The notes: generated from the sequence alone by a model not told the origin. Counted from the stretch's first letter, positions 8,517-17,470 are shown. The stretch: DNA of 60,219 nt from Segetibacter sp. (GCA_021154405.1 JAJKIP010000248.1:1-60219); one strand, 5' to 3'. Made by a program: numbers and translations.

Positions 8517-9058
8517 GATAACTCTCCTATTTTTTCCAATCCATATAATATACAGGTCACATGCATTGCCTGTACTATTTTATTCTCCCGGATCATAGCT
8601 TTGAGTTCATCTATAGTAACCAGGTCAACCTGTATTTCTTCATTGGCATCCAGATTCTGATCACTTGTTTTTTTACCACCTTTGGCAAGGAACATGTGCA
8701 TCAGGTTAGTATTAGTGGAAGGATTGGCGGATATCTTGCCGAGATATTCATAGGAAGAGAAAGTATAGCCGGTTTCTTCCTTCAGTTCACGGGCAATGGC
8801 CTCTTCAAAATTCTTATCTGTGTCATCCACACAACCACCAGGTAACTCAATACATATTTCATCAAGGGCATGGCGATATTGCCGTTCCAGGATGATCTTT
8901 CCATCTTCTGTTAAAGCCAGTGCAGCTACCCATGTAGGGAATTCATAAACATAGTAAGGATCAACAATGCCACCATCCGGTTTTTGGCAACGGTCTTTCC
9001 TGACTTTGAACCAGAGATCGTTAAATAAATATTCCGAGGAGAGTATCTTCCATTTCAT
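8510..9058 (-). CDS. NUDIX hydrolase, ADP-ribose pyrophosphatase-like
   Basis: This 182-residue NUDIX protein probably hydrolyses a nucleoside diphosphate derivative such as ADP-ribose. The NUDIX box runs from G74 to about Y98, with the catalytic REL and EETG parts intact (R90, E91 and E94-E95). The first Glu of the consensus GX5EX7REUXEEXGU is replaced by Lys at 82, after a pair of Asp residues, so the box is slightly non-standard. The gene is the last of a tight leftward run (ABC ATPase, FKBP, YfiT-like, NUDIX), only 3 bp after the YfiT-like gene. Confidence 0.85.
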   Translation of the reverse strand: MKWKILSSEYLFNDLWFKVRKDRCQKPDGGIVDPYYVYEFPTWVAALALTEDGKIILERQYRHALDEICIELPGGCVDDTDKNFEEAIARELKEETGYTFSSYEYLGKISANPSTNTNLMHMFLAKGGKKTSDQNLDANEEIQVDLVTIDELKAMIRENKIVQAMHVTCILYGLEKIGELSY

Positions 9059-9061
9059 AAT

Positions 9062-9595
9062 CTACCATCCCATCTTTTCCCTTAGCGTAGTAATATGTGC
9101 CACATGGTGTCTGCAGTGCCAGGCATACATTCCCAGCAGGTACCACAATCGTAATGTTTTTTTATGTTCCGGGTGGAACACAGTGCGATTATTCCATTCA
9201 TCATCCTTCACATATTTTAATGTTTCATACCAGCGGGTATGCAATGCATGAAGAAGCGTGAGGGATATATTGACCGGCAGTTTTTGAACATCATTCATTT
9301 CAGCCCATAATTTTTCTTCATAGGGCTTGATAGTAGGATTATCTTCTGTCAGCGCCAGTTTGAAACGGCAATAGGCATTGATATGACTATCTGCAACGTG
9401 ATGGATCAACTGGTGAACGGTCCATCCACCTTCCCTGTAAGGCGTCTGCAACTGATGTTCATCCAGATTAAGAATGGCATTTTCCAATGAAGCAGGAAGG
9501 AACTTTATGTCGGCCAGCCATTCCACCTTGGTCTGTATGGAAAAAGGCTGCGGTTCATATTTGCCAACAGGATAGCGCGCGTCTGTTATTACCAT
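9062..9595 (-). CDS. YfiT/BstA-type bacillithiol transferase (DinB superfamily)
   Basis: This four-helix metal-binding protein of the DinB/YfiT superfamily has 177 residues. It is close in layout to YfiT/BstA, which transfers bacillithiol to electrophiles. Typical marks are the N-terminal YPVGKYEP, the block GGWTVHQLIHHVADSHIN (about 56-73) and a C-terminal WHCRHHVAHI (about 159-168). The His residues in the last two blocks form the metal site. The presence of BshB1 in the same window supports a bacillithiol-related job. It sits 24 bp after the FKBP gene and 3 bp before the NUDIX gene. Confidence 0.82.
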   Translation of the reverse strand: MVITDARYPVGKYEPQPFSIQTKVEWLADIKFLPASLENAILNLDEHQLQTPYREGGWTVHQLIHHVADSHINAYCRFKLALTEDNPTIKPYEEKLWAEMNDVQKLPVNISLTLLHALHTRWYETLKYVKDDEWNNRTVFHPEHKKTLRLWYLLGMYAWHCRHHVAHITTLREKMGW

Positions 9596-9619
9596 AATCC
9601 CTCTTCGTAGTTAAATAGT

Positions 9620-10057
9620 TTATTTAATTATTTCCAGCAATTCCACTTCAAACAGCAGGGTGGCGCCTCCGGGAATATCATTTCCCGCGCCCCTGTCTCC
9701 ATAAGCCAGCTCAGATGGAATCCATAACCTCCAGTGACTCCCGGTTTTCATCAAAGGAATAGCAATCTGCCAGCCCTGGATTAATGATCGTAAGGGAGCT
9801 GAAAATGGCTGGTTGCGTTTGAAGGAACTGTCAAATTCTTTTCCATCCAGGAGAGCGCCTTTGTAATGGGCCTTGATCTTATCAGTAAGCAATGGCTGCG
9901 GGCCATTACCTTCTTTTAAAACTTCATACTGAATGCCCTCAGGCAATTCCTTTACACCCGGTTTGTCTTTATTCGTTTGCATAAACGATTTGCCATACTG
10001 TTTCTGGGTATCAATCCTGCTTTGCATAAATTCTTTTAGTTTATTTTGAATGCTCAT
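9620..10057 (-). CDS. FKBP-type peptidyl-prolyl cis-trans isomerase
   Basis: This 145-residue single-domain FKBP catalyses cis-trans isomerisation of prolyl bonds. The FKBP fold covers about residues 38-144, with the typical segments HYKGALLDGKEFDSS, QGWQIAIPLMKTGSHW and IPSELAYGDRGAG, and the final VELLEI strand. No signal peptide is visible from this start. The first 35 residues are charged and probably helical. It starts 11 bp after the ABC ATPase gene ends and is probably co-transcribed with it. Confidence 0.9.
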   Translation of the reverse strand: MSIQNKLKEFMQSRIDTQKQYGKSFMQTNKDKPGVKELPEGIQYEVLKEGNGPQPLLTDKIKAHYKGALLDGKEFDSSFKRNQPFSAPLRSLIQGWQIAIPLMKTGSHWRLWIPSELAYGDRGAGNDIPGGATLLFEVELLEIIK

Positions 10058-10068
10058 CCTATAGCAAA

Positions 10069-10833
10069 TTATTCCTCTTTCAGTGAATGACCGGTTAAAT
10101 GGATAAATACATCTTCCAGGTTAGCCTGCTTTACCTGTTTTGGACGTTCAAAGCCGGTTGCTACAAGATCATCGATCATTTTGTCTGGTGTATCTAATGA
10201 TTTGATCTTTCCGGCATCCATAATGGCAATGCGGTCGCAGAGATATTCTGCTTCATCCATATAATGCGTGGTAATAATAACCGTAGTGCCTCTTTGTCTA
10301 ATATCCTTAATTAGTTCCCAAAGGCTTCTTCTCGCCTGCGGATCCAGTCCAGTTGTAGGTTCATCAAGAAAGATAATGCGGGGCTGATTAATAAGTGTGG
10401 TAGCTACAGAGAAGCGCTGCTTCTGACCGCCACTGAGGTCCTTGAATTTTGATTTTGCTTTTTCTTTGAGGTTTACTGATTCCAGTAGCTCCATAGCTGC
10501 CACTTCGCGGTTGTATAAGCCGGAAAACAGTTCAATCAGCTGAAGGAGATTAAGACCGGGATAGTATCCGCTTGTCTGTAATTGAACGCCGATGATCTTT
10601 TTGATCTCGCCAGAGTCTTTATCCAGATTCAGGCCATCTACCAGCACTTCGCCGCTGGTCTTCTCGCGAAGGGTTTCAATGATTTCCAGTGTAGTGGACT
10701 TGCCAGCGCCATTACGGCCCAGCAGTCCGAATATCTCACCTTCGTAAACTTCAAATGAGATGTCTTTTACTGCCTGGAAACTGCCATAATTCTTTACCAG
10801 ATTCCTGACAGAAATGATTGTTTTCTTTGCCAT
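10069..10833 (-). CDS. ABC transporter ATP-binding protein
   Basis: This 254-residue ATPase subunit has Walker A GRNGAGKST (39-47), signature LSGGQKQR (133-140) and Walker B IIFLDEP (153-159). Its closest look-alikes are the CcmA/NatA/DRA-type ATPases of ABC-2 exporters. No permease gene lies next to it: upstream is a CAP-domain protein and downstream an FKBP. The membrane partner must be encoded elsewhere, and the substrate cannot be given. Confidence 0.9.
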   Translation of the reverse strand: MAKKTIISVRNLVKNYGSFQAVKDISFEVYEGEIFGLLGRNGAGKSTTLEIIETLREKTSGEVLVDGLNLDKDSGEIKKIIGVQLQTSGYYPGLNLLQLIELFSGLYNREVAAMELLESVNLKEKAKSKFKDLSGGQKQRFSVATTLINQPRIIFLDEPTTGLDPQARRSLWELIKDIRQRGTTVIITTHYMDEAEYLCDRIAIMDAGKIKSLDTPDKMIDDLVATGFERPKQVKQANLEDVFIHLTGHSLKEE

Positions 10834-10886
10834 TGTGCAGCAATTTACACCAATTCAGCCTGCACTTATTTGCCCGGGGCAAAAAT

Positions 10887-11336
10887 TTAATCGATAAATA
10901 GCTGGGTGTAGTAGAGAACCCCGCGCCTGTCCCGGGCAACACCAATTCCAATGTATTTATAAGGGCCGAGCATATTGCGACGATGACCCGAGGAGCTTTT
11001 CCATCCTTCGACTACATCCTTGCCGTTATGTGAACCATAAGCGACATTTTCAGCGAAATGTGTAGCATGCGGGAAATATTTCCGGGCCCGGGCTTCCCTT
11101 GTATCAAATCCATCATGACCGAATTCTACCCTGCCTCTGGCCATATCCTCCGTATGTTTTTGAGCAATTGCATTTAGCTCTTCCTGCATTTCCAGTGGTG
11201 GAAGTCTTTTTGATTTCCTGAATTTGTTGGTAAAGCTGAGTACTTCACCAACCACATTATCCTGAAAAGTAAATGATAAGACACTTGCAATAATTACTAA
11301 AGAGAAGAAACCTGTAAGAAGCTGTTTTGTTTTCAT
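10887..11336 (-). CDS. CAP-domain (SCP/PR-1-like) secreted protein
   Basis: This is a 149-residue protein with an N-terminal signal peptide (MKTKQLLTGFFSLVIIASVL..., cleaved around residue 22-25) and one CAP domain. The family residues are visible: a His in AQKHTEDMA, HDGFDTREAR, FAENVAYG, and the C-terminal VVEGWKSSSGHRRNML. These His/Glu residues form the CAP cavity. Bacterial CAP proteins are exported, but their activities are mostly unknown. It lies 53 bp upstream of the ABC ATPase gene on the same strand. Confidence 0.85.
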   Translation of the reverse strand: MKTKQLLTGFFSLVIIASVLSFTFQDNVVGEVLSFTNKFRKSKRLPPLEMQEELNAIAQKHTEDMARGRVEFGHDGFDTREARARKYFPHATHFAENVAYGSHNGKDVVEGWKSSSGHRRNMLGPYKYIGIGVARDRRGVLYYTQLFID

Positions 11337-11477
11337 CGGTGCTTATAATAAATCCTTTCAAGACAAGATTTATACCAATTGGGTTTCAGATAAGTTAAAG
11401 TATTTTGAATCAATTCCTCAATCCATGGTTCCTGAGGCGTGTGAAGAACACGCGGGAAACATGACGCAGTATGCTAA

Positions 11478-12497
11478 TCAATTTTCGGCTTCACTCAGGC
11501 ATCCTTCCAATTCTGCCATCATATCCCTGCTTCCAATAAACATTGGGGTGCGCTGATGCAATTCCGTGGGCTGGATTTCCAATATTCGTTCTTTTCCATT
11601 GGTAGCTTTTCCGCCAGCTACCTCCACTATAAATGCAAAAGGATTGCATTCATACAGAAGCCGCAATTTCCCTTTTGGCTTTTCAATAGTGCCTGGATAC
11701 ATAAATATCCCGCCTTTGATGAGATTGCGATGCACATCAGAAACCATACTGCCGATATAGCGCTGCGTATAGGGCCCGCCATTAGTTTTATCTTTTCTCT
11801 GGCAGGCATCAATATACTTCTGCACTCCTTTGCCATAACGGAAAAAATTACCATGATTCACGGAATAGATCTTCCCGTTTGGAGGACATTTAATATCCGG
11901 ATGGCTCATGGTGAATTCGCCAATAGATGGGTCCAGCGTAAATCCATTTACGCCTCGGCGGGTTCCATACACCAGCATGGTAGAAGAACCATAAACAATA
12001 TAACCTGCCGCTACCTGCTGTAATCCTTTTTGCAGAAAATCATCCTTGACCGCAATAGATCCACGGGGTGATACACGACGATAAACACCAAAGATGGTCC
12101 CAATAGAAACGTTCACATCGATATTTCCGCTGCCATCCAGTGGATCAAAAAGGCAAACGTATTTGGAGTTCTTGCTTACATTATCATTGAACGCAATGAA
12201 ATCATCTATTTCTTCACTGGCAATTCCCGCACAACTTATACCATGCTGCAAAACACCCATAAACTGGTTGTTGGCATAGATGTCCAGCTTTTTAACATCT
12301 TCACCCTGTACGTTCACACTGCCTGCATCACCCAGGATATCCACCAGGCCCGCCTTGTTAACTTCAACATTAACGCGCTTGGCTGCCAAACCTATATCCC
12401 GTAAAAGACTGCTAAGTTCGCCAGTGGCCTGCGGAAACTGCCTTAACTGCTGAATAGTAAATTCATCGAGCGTGAGAACATGTCTATTCAGATTCAT
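11478..12497 (-). CDS. fbp: fructose-1,6-bisphosphatase, class 1
   Basis: This 339-residue enzyme hydrolyses fructose 1,6-bisphosphate to fructose 6-phosphate in gluconeogenesis. The family's metal and phosphate motif FDPLDGSGNIDVNVS is present, as are the active-site stretch GGIFMYP and the C-terminal PTELHQRTPMFIGS. Length is normal for class 1 enzymes. The start at 12497 gives the usual N-terminus (...RHVLTLDEF). A 7-bp inverted repeat (12532-12538 with 12557-12563) lies in the gap between this gene and the lipoprotein gene. Confidence 0.94.
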   Translation of the reverse strand: MNLNRHVLTLDEFTIQQLRQFPQATGELSSLLRDIGLAAKRVNVEVNKAGLVDILGDAGSVNVQGEDVKKLDIYANNQFMGVLQHGISCAGIASEEIDDFIAFNDNVSKNSKYVCLFDPLDGSGNIDVNVSIGTIFGVYRRVSPRGSIAVKDDFLQKGLQQVAAGYIVYGSSTMLVYGTRRGVNGFTLDPSIGEFTMSHPDIKCPPNGKIYSVNHGNFFRYGKGVQKYIDACQRKDKTNGGPYTQRYIGSMVSDVHRNLIKGGIFMYPGTIEKPKGKLRLLYECNPFAFIVEVAGGKATNGKERILEIQPTELHQRTPMFIGSRDMMAELEGCLSEAEN

Positions 12498-12580
12498 TAT
12501 TGAGTTATTTGAGAGCGAAGATATAAATCGGAAGCCGAAAACCGAAAGTAAGTCTATCGGCTTTCAGCAACCGGTTACAA

Positions 12581-13183
12581 TCACTCAATAATCTCAATAA
12601 TGATAGGATCACATCCTATTCCAGGGAAGGAAAAAGTTCCACAACCTGTACGGCTTCCTGATTTATAAAAACCTGAAGCATTGTTGTTAACTGGTAAATT
12701 CCTGTTTATGACAAGGCGGTACCACGACTTCTGACTGCCAATCGTTCCAAAATCGAATTTCAGGCCGGGTCTTGTAAAACATGACTGGCTTGGATCAATG
12801 GCAAGCTCCGGGCTAAAATCAGTCCAGCTGATTCCATCTGCGCTGGTTCCGGCATTTACAAGATTAGCAGCAGTAACGCAGGCCCCAAAAGAAAATCCCC
12901 AATGGCTTAAGCCCTGTGCAGTACCATTGTTCCCATTGCCCGGATTTGGATTTTGTACGCTCCATACCCATGTCCAGGTATTATCTCCATTATCAGTAAC
13001 AGATTCCAGGATTATGGAATAAGGATTACCAATGGATGCAAGATTGGATGAAGATCCATCAACCCCTACAAATTCATCATTGGTAGTGAAAGTGTTCTTC
13101 GTTGACAGATCAGCATTCTTTGAACAGGAAATGGTGGTCATTAGAAATATGGCTACGAACCATAATTTGGAAGTGTTTTTCAT
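12581..13183 (-). CDS. lipoprotein of unknown function
   Basis: The 200-residue protein begins with a lipoprotein signal (MKNTSKLWFVAIFLMTTISC, lipid-modified Cys at 20). The mature part is rich in Asn, Gly, Ser and Trp and looks beta-structured, with three cysteines near the C-terminus or middle that could pair (CVTAANL, CFTRPG, CGTF and CDPI). I do not recognise a domain. It is probably anchored in a membrane and exposed to the periplasm or surface. Neighbours (fbp and aspartate kinase) give no hint. Confidence 0.75.
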   Translation of the reverse strand: MKNTSKLWFVAIFLMTTISCSKNADLSTKNTFTTNDEFVGVDGSSSNLASIGNPYSIILESVTDNGDNTWTWVWSVQNPNPGNGNNGTAQGLSHWGFSFGACVTAANLVNAGTSADGISWTDFSPELAIDPSQSCFTRPGLKFDFGTIGSQKSWYRLVINRNLPVNNNASGFYKSGSRTGCGTFSFPGIGCDPIIIEIIE

Positions 13184-13333
13184 AAGGCTATTTTAGATTG
13201 ATTAATTCAAACAATATAGGCTTTTTAGACAACCCGCAAAACAGTAAAACACATCGTATGTATACCGGCTGAAACCGTATTTTGAGAATGGGTATTATAT
13301 ACAGGTAATTTCCTATAGAAAAGTTGATCGCAT

Positions 13334-13341
13334 TATCTTTG
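13334..13341 (+). promoter_or_regulatory. -7 element (TATCTTTG) for the aspartate kinase gene
   Basis: TATCTTTG fits TAnnTTTG exactly and lies 46 bp ahead of the ATG at 13388, leaving a leader of about 40 nt with an AGGA-like ribosome site. No clear TTG is seen at -33. Confidence 0.5.
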
Positions 13342-13387
13342 CCCCCGCCATTGCAGGTGCACTGCTATACAGGATTAAACAGCAAGT

Positions 13388-14668
13388 ATGAAAGTTTTCA
13401 AATTTGGTGGAGCTTCAGTAAATAATGTTGAACGCATTAAGAACGTTGCAGATATACTGAAGCAGTATGACGGGCAAAAGCTGGTTGTCATTATTTCAGC
13501 AATGGGAAAAACGACGAATGCGCTGGAGAAAGTGACTGAGGCTTTTTTCAAAGGGAAAAAAGAAGAAGCCCTGCAGTTATTTGATCAGGTAAAAAAACAG
13601 CATCTGGATACCGCCAAATACCTGCTGGTCACCAATTACCTCGCCTGTGAAAGGCAACTTCAGGATTTCTTTACTGAAGTAGAATGGCTTTTACATGATA
13701 AGCCAGCCCGCCATTATGATTATTATTATGACCAGGTGGTCTGCTGCGGGGAAATGTTATCTACCTGTATCGTGAGTCACTACCTGAATGAAACGGGCAT
13801 CCAAAACAAATGGATGGATATACGGGATATAATCCGGACGGATGATAATTTCCGGGATGCAGGGATCAACTGGTTAATAACCAGGGATGCCGTTCAAAAA
13901 ACAGTACTTCCTCAATTTGATCAATTTAATATAATACTCACGCAGGGCTTTGTAGGATCCACCGATGAGAATGAAAGTACAACGCTGGGGCGTGAAGGAA
14001 GTGATTACACTGCTGCTGTATTCACTAATATCCTGGATGCACAGAGCCTGACAATCTGGAAGGATGTGGTTAGCGTGATGAATGCAGATCCCAAACAATT
14101 CCCTGATGCAAGACCCATCTATGAACTGAATTATAATGAAGTGATTGAAATGGCCTATTATGGAGCACAGGTAATTCACCCCAAGACCATTAAACCTTTG
14201 CAGAATAAAGGCATCCCCCTGTATGTTAAATGCTTCCTGGATCCGTCTCTTCAGGGCACACATATTCATAGCCAGCAGTTAAAAAATCTTCCGCCGATCA
14301 TTGTTCTGAAGCAAAACCAGGTTATGATGGTAATGAATACCATGGATTTTTCTTTTATTGGCGATAATCACCTGGAACAGCTCTACCATGTATTTGAGAA
14401 ACTTAAAATGAAGCCAAACCTCACACAGAATGGAGCCATCAGTTTTATTTGTGCTTTGGATGATCATGCTGAAAAAATAGACCAGCTGGCACAGGAAGCA
14501 TCCACCCTGTTTGAGGTATCTGTAATGAAAGGACTTTCCTTATTAACCATACGGCATTACACACCGGAATATTTCGATAAACTGACAGGGGGGAAAACAA
14601 TATTACTGCGTCAGCAAACGCCTGAAACCGTTCAGGTTCTTTTGAAATGGGAAACTGGGAAAGCTTAA
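13388..14668 (+). CDS. aspartate kinase
   Basis: This 426-residue monofunctional aspartokinase makes aspartyl phosphate for the lysine, threonine and methionine pathways. The N-terminal KFGGASV motif is at 5-11, and the nucleotide-binding LGREGSDYTAA block is near 198-208. The C-terminal 130 residues look like a regulatory ACT pair (VMMVMNTMDFSFIGD...ISFICALDD). No homoserine dehydrogenase domain is attached. The stop codon shares the sequence TTAA with the stop of the convergent L,D-transpeptidase gene (14665-14668). Confidence 0.93.
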   Translation: MKVFKFGGASVNNVERIKNVADILKQYDGQKLVVIISAMGKTTNALEKVTEAFFKGKKEEALQLFDQVKKQHLDTAKYLLVTNYLACERQLQDFFTEVEWLLHDKPARHYDYYYDQVVCCGEMLSTCIVSHYLNETGIQNKWMDIRDIIRTDDNFRDAGINWLITRDAVQKTVLPQFDQFNIILTQGFVGSTDENESTTLGREGSDYTAAVFTNILDAQSLTIWKDVVSVMNADPKQFPDARPIYELNYNEVIEMAYYGAQVIHPKTIKPLQNKGIPLYVKCFLDPSLQGTHIHSQQLKNLPPIIVLKQNQVMMVMNTMDFSFIGDNHLEQLYHVFEKLKMKPNLTQNGAISFICALDDHAEKIDQLAQEASTLFEVSVMKGLSLLTIRHYTPEYFDKLTGGKTILLRQQTPETVQVLLKWETGKA

Positions 14669-15849
14669 TTTATCTGTACTGTAACTGTCTGGATCATTTT
14701 CTTTGCAACAGGCTTATCATTGAGCGTGGCAGGTTGCCAGGTTGGCATTTTCTCCATTCGAGAGATCAATTCATCATTAAAATCTTCATCTTTCATACCC
14801 TTTAGTACTTTGAAGTTGGTGGGAGTTCCATCTTTATCAACGATAAATTCAACCTGAACATAAGCCTTGGTGATCCCAACCGGCAGGAATTCAACCATGC
14901 CAGCTCCTACTTCATCCAGGTATTTCATAAAAGCATCAGCACCACCCTCAAACTGAGGCCATGTATGAACTGATTCAGGCAGACTTGCAATGGTACGCTG
15001 ACGATGTTGAACAGGTACCCTGTTAGCCTTTTTAACTTCACTAACTGCTCTTGCGGATGCAGCAGCATTGATGATATAATCGCCTTTATCATTGATGAGG
15101 ACAACGGGAAGCTGTTTGAATTTTTCGAAGTAATCGTATGCGTCTTCCAGTCTGTCGCTCCACGCTTTAAGCTGAGCATCATCCTTAGTAAGATTCGCCA
15201 GGAATTTCGCACTTTTTGGCACATTGTACCTTATGGGGAAAATATGAACAGGGATATAATCCTGTCCTTCGCTTTTTGCATGGGCGGCAAGGACATATAA
15301 TTCCTGAATCTGCGGATCAGTCATTGGAATACAACCTACAGTAACGCAGCTGCCGTGGATATAAACATCTGCTCCCGGGCGGTAGGTATCACTCAATACC
15401 TTATCCGATTCATTAGGGTAATTGATCCCCAGGGACAGGTAGTAATTGCTTTTGGGATTGAACTCATTGATATAATAAAAACCTTCCGGCACCTGGTAAT
15501 CCCCTTCCATACGCTTGGGACCAAGCGTTCCAGCCAGGGCACAAACCTTATACGTCTTGAATAATTTGAATTGTTCGTTAATTTCATTCTTTACCCATAC
15601 TTCCATTTGACTGTCATACTTGAAAGAACGGATATAAATGTATTTCGCCGGCCAATGTAACTTTTTGGCTTCGAACTGCTTTTGGAGGGTATCTTCTTTT
15701 TTCCTGAAGGATTCGTCTGCCCGTGGGAAGGTCTTTTGATATTCTATAAATGATGCGTATGCTCCGTCTGTTTTGAATGCAGACGTTTGGGCGGCAACGG
15801 AACCAGCGAGGGTAATTGCGAAAAGTGCGGATAAAAGAAGCGTTTTCAT
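14665..15849 (-). CDS. YafK-like L,D-transpeptidase fused to a TonB C-terminal domain
   Basis: This periplasmic protein has 394 residues. A signal peptide (about 1-20) is followed by an L,D-transpeptidase (YkuD-type) catalytic domain. The catalytic motif is HGSCVTVGCIPMTD (about 165-178), the variant seen in YafK/DpaA-type enzymes, with the nucleophile as the last Cys. Those relatives act on peptidoglycan cross-links or on attached lipoprotein. Residues about 315-394 form a TonB_C-like domain (YVQVEFIVDKDGTPTNFKVLKG... to VTVQIN). The domain pairing suggests that the enzyme binds a partner or the cell wall through its tail. It overlaps the aspartate kinase stop by 4 bp. Confidence 0.83.
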   Translation of the reverse strand: MKTLLLSALFAITLAGSVAAQTSAFKTDGAYASFIEYQKTFPRADESFRKKEDTLQKQFEAKKLHWPAKYIYIRSFKYDSQMEVWVKNEINEQFKLFKTYKVCALAGTLGPKRMEGDYQVPEGFYYINEFNPKSNYYLSLGINYPNESDKVLSDTYRPGADVYIHGSCVTVGCIPMTDPQIQELYVLAAHAKSEGQDYIPVHIFPIRYNVPKSAKFLANLTKDDAQLKAWSDRLEDAYDYFEKFKQLPVVLINDKGDYIINAAASARAVSEVKKANRVPVQHRQRTIASLPESVHTWPQFEGGADAFMKYLDEVGAGMVEFLPVGITKAYVQVEFIVDKDGTPTNFKVLKGMKDEDFNDELISRMEKMPTWQPATLNDKPVAKKMIQTVTVQIN

Positions 15850-16028
15850 TAACTGGTTTTCTTTAGAATTAACGGACAGGAGGGCTTTTTATTTCCCATG
15901 CCCTGTGAATCAATTGTAAAGATAAGCCGGAAGCTGGAAGAGTGGGTTAGAAAACAACAAATAGGGGGAAAAATTCAATTGACAGGAGGGTTTTTTCACC
16001 GGCCTCACCGTACTTCCGTCCCCAGCTC

Positions 16029-17159
16029 TCATAAATTTCCCCGCGCTTCCTGTTCCCGCTCTATGGCTTCAAACAGGGCCTTGAAATTGCCTTTGCCAAA
16101 GCTTTTGGCTCCTTTGCGTTGAATGATCTCAAAAAATAAGGTTGGCCTGTCTTCTACCGGTTTTGAAAACAGCTGAAGCAGGTATCCTTCATTATCCCTG
16201 TCAACCAGTATGCCTAATTCGCGAAGCGGAGCCAGGTCTTCGTCAATCTGCCCAACGCGGTCAAGCAGGTCATCATAATAGCTTGTCGGCACCTGCAGGA
16301 ATTCCACTCCCCGGCTCATCAGTTCCCTTACCGTTTTTACAATATCATTCGTGGCAAGAGCCACGTGCTGTACCCCTTCCCCATTATAAAATTCAAGGTA
16401 TTCTTCTACCTGGGATTTCTTTTTACCCTCAGCAGGTTCATTAATTGGGAACTTTACAAATCCATTTCCACTGCTCATTACTTTACTCATGAGTGCTGAG
16501 TATTCAGTAGAAATATCTTCGTCATCAAATGTGAGAATGTTTTTAAAGCCCATTACATCTTCATAGAATTTTACCCAGGGGTTCATCTGGTTCCAGCCTA
16601 CATTACCCACGCAATGGTCAACATATTGCAGACCTGTATCGATTGGCTTGAAATGTGGATTGCTCCAGGCCCTGTAGCCTGGCATGAATGCACCATGGTA
16701 ATTCTTTCTTTCAATGAACAGGTGTACAGTATCACCATAAGTATGAATTCCACTCATGACCAATTCTCCATCATCATCTTTCAATACAACAGGTTCCAAA
16801 TAAGATTTGGCGCCACGGGAGGTGGTTTCTTTCCAGGCGCTTGTGGCATCCGGTACGCGAAGGGATAATGCTTTTACTCCATCTCCGTGTTTATTTAGAT
16901 GTTCGGCAATTTCGTTGCCGGGGCGTAAAGGAGTAGTCAGTACGAAAGTGAGTTTATGTTGTCTTATTGCATAACTCGCTCTGTCCTTATGACCTGTTTG
17001 AGGTCCTGAGTAAGCCAGCGCCTGGAAACCGAAAGCGCTCATGTAATAGTGGGCCGCCTGTTTGGCGTTGCCAACATAGAACTCTACATAATCAGTGCCT
17101 TCCAAAGGAAGAAAATCAGTAGTGGAATTTTGCCTGGCCTGTGAAGCTGCTGTTTTCAT
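16029..17159 (-). CDS. hppD: 4-hydroxyphenylpyruvate dioxygenase
   Basis: This iron(II) dioxygenase of about 376 residues converts 4-hydroxyphenylpyruvate to homogentisate in tyrosine breakdown. It consists of two VOC-type domains. The iron ligands are visible in the C-terminal domain: His in DHCVGNV (about 181), His in VQHVALA (about 265) and Glu in LFFEIIQRKG (about 343). I start at the ATG at 17159 (MKTAASQ). The in-frame TTG at 17180 lies inside a probable -7 promoter element (AATCTTTG, 17178-17185 on the minus strand) and so should not be translated. No other tyrosine-degradation gene is nearby. Confidence 0.93.
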   Translation of the reverse strand: MKTAASQARQNSTTDFLPLEGTDYVEFYVGNAKQAAHYYMSAFGFQALAYSGPQTGHKDRASYAIRQHKLTFVLTTPLRPGNEIAEHLNKHGDGVKALSLRVPDATSAWKETTSRGAKSYLEPVVLKDDDGELVMSGIHTYGDTVHLFIERKNYHGAFMPGYRAWSNPHFKPIDTGLQYVDHCVGNVGWNQMNPWVKFYEDVMGFKNILTFDDEDISTEYSALMSKVMSSGNGFVKFPINEPAEGKKKSQVEEYLEFYNGEGVQHVALATNDIVKTVRELMSRGVEFLQVPTSYYDDLLDRVGQIDEDLAPLRELGILVDRDNEGYLLQLFSKPVEDRPTLFFEIIQRKGAKSFGKGNFKALFEAIEREQEARGNL

Positions 17160-17177
17160 AACTGGAGAATTATAATG

Positions 17178-17185
17178 CAAAGATT
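17178..17185 (-). promoter_or_regulatory. probable -7 element for the dioxygenase gene
   Basis: Read on the minus strand this is AATCTTTG, which differs from TAnnTTTG at the first two positions only in A for T and A kept. It lies 19 bp ahead of the ATG at 17159. No clear -33 TTG was found. Confidence 0.3.
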
Positions 17186-17236
17186 TAATTAAGAAAAATA
17201 GGATGTATTCTCGAATGCATGGTGGGTCTGATTGGG

Positions 17237-17263
17237 GCCCGCTTTCGCTAAAGCTTCAGCGGG
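17237..17263. repeat. dispersed palindromic repeat, family A, copy 1
   Basis: The segment has arms CCCGCT (17238-17243) and AGCGGG (17258-17263) around an inner GCTTT/AAAGC stem. The first 24 bases match 23 of 24 with a second copy at 26061-26084 in the same orientation. A partial third version (AGCTTCTGCGGGTAA) follows just downstream, around 17280. It sits in the 311-bp gap between the dioxygenase gene and purK, where I see no gene. Confidence 0.7.
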
Positions 17264-17458
17264 TAATGCCACACTTAGCTAGCTTCTGCGGGTAAGATAT
17301 GTTCCCATTGCAAGGGTCTCCATCAGCAGGTTGAATTGATCCCGCTGATCTTCAAAAATCTTGTGGGGGTAATCAGGAAGCATTATACAAATTTACATTT
17401 TTAACTGAGAAATGCCACGATGGTTTAGTTCTACAACCTAAACCCCACGCCCCTTCCC

Positions 17459-17466
17459 TATATTTG
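17459..17466 (+). promoter_or_regulatory. -7 element (TATATTTG) directly before purK
   Basis: TATATTTG matches TAnnTTTG exactly and ends only 4 bp before the purK ATG at 17471. The mRNA would be leaderless or nearly so. No good TTG is found at the -33 distance. Confidence 0.5.
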
Positions 17467-17470
17467 CCGC

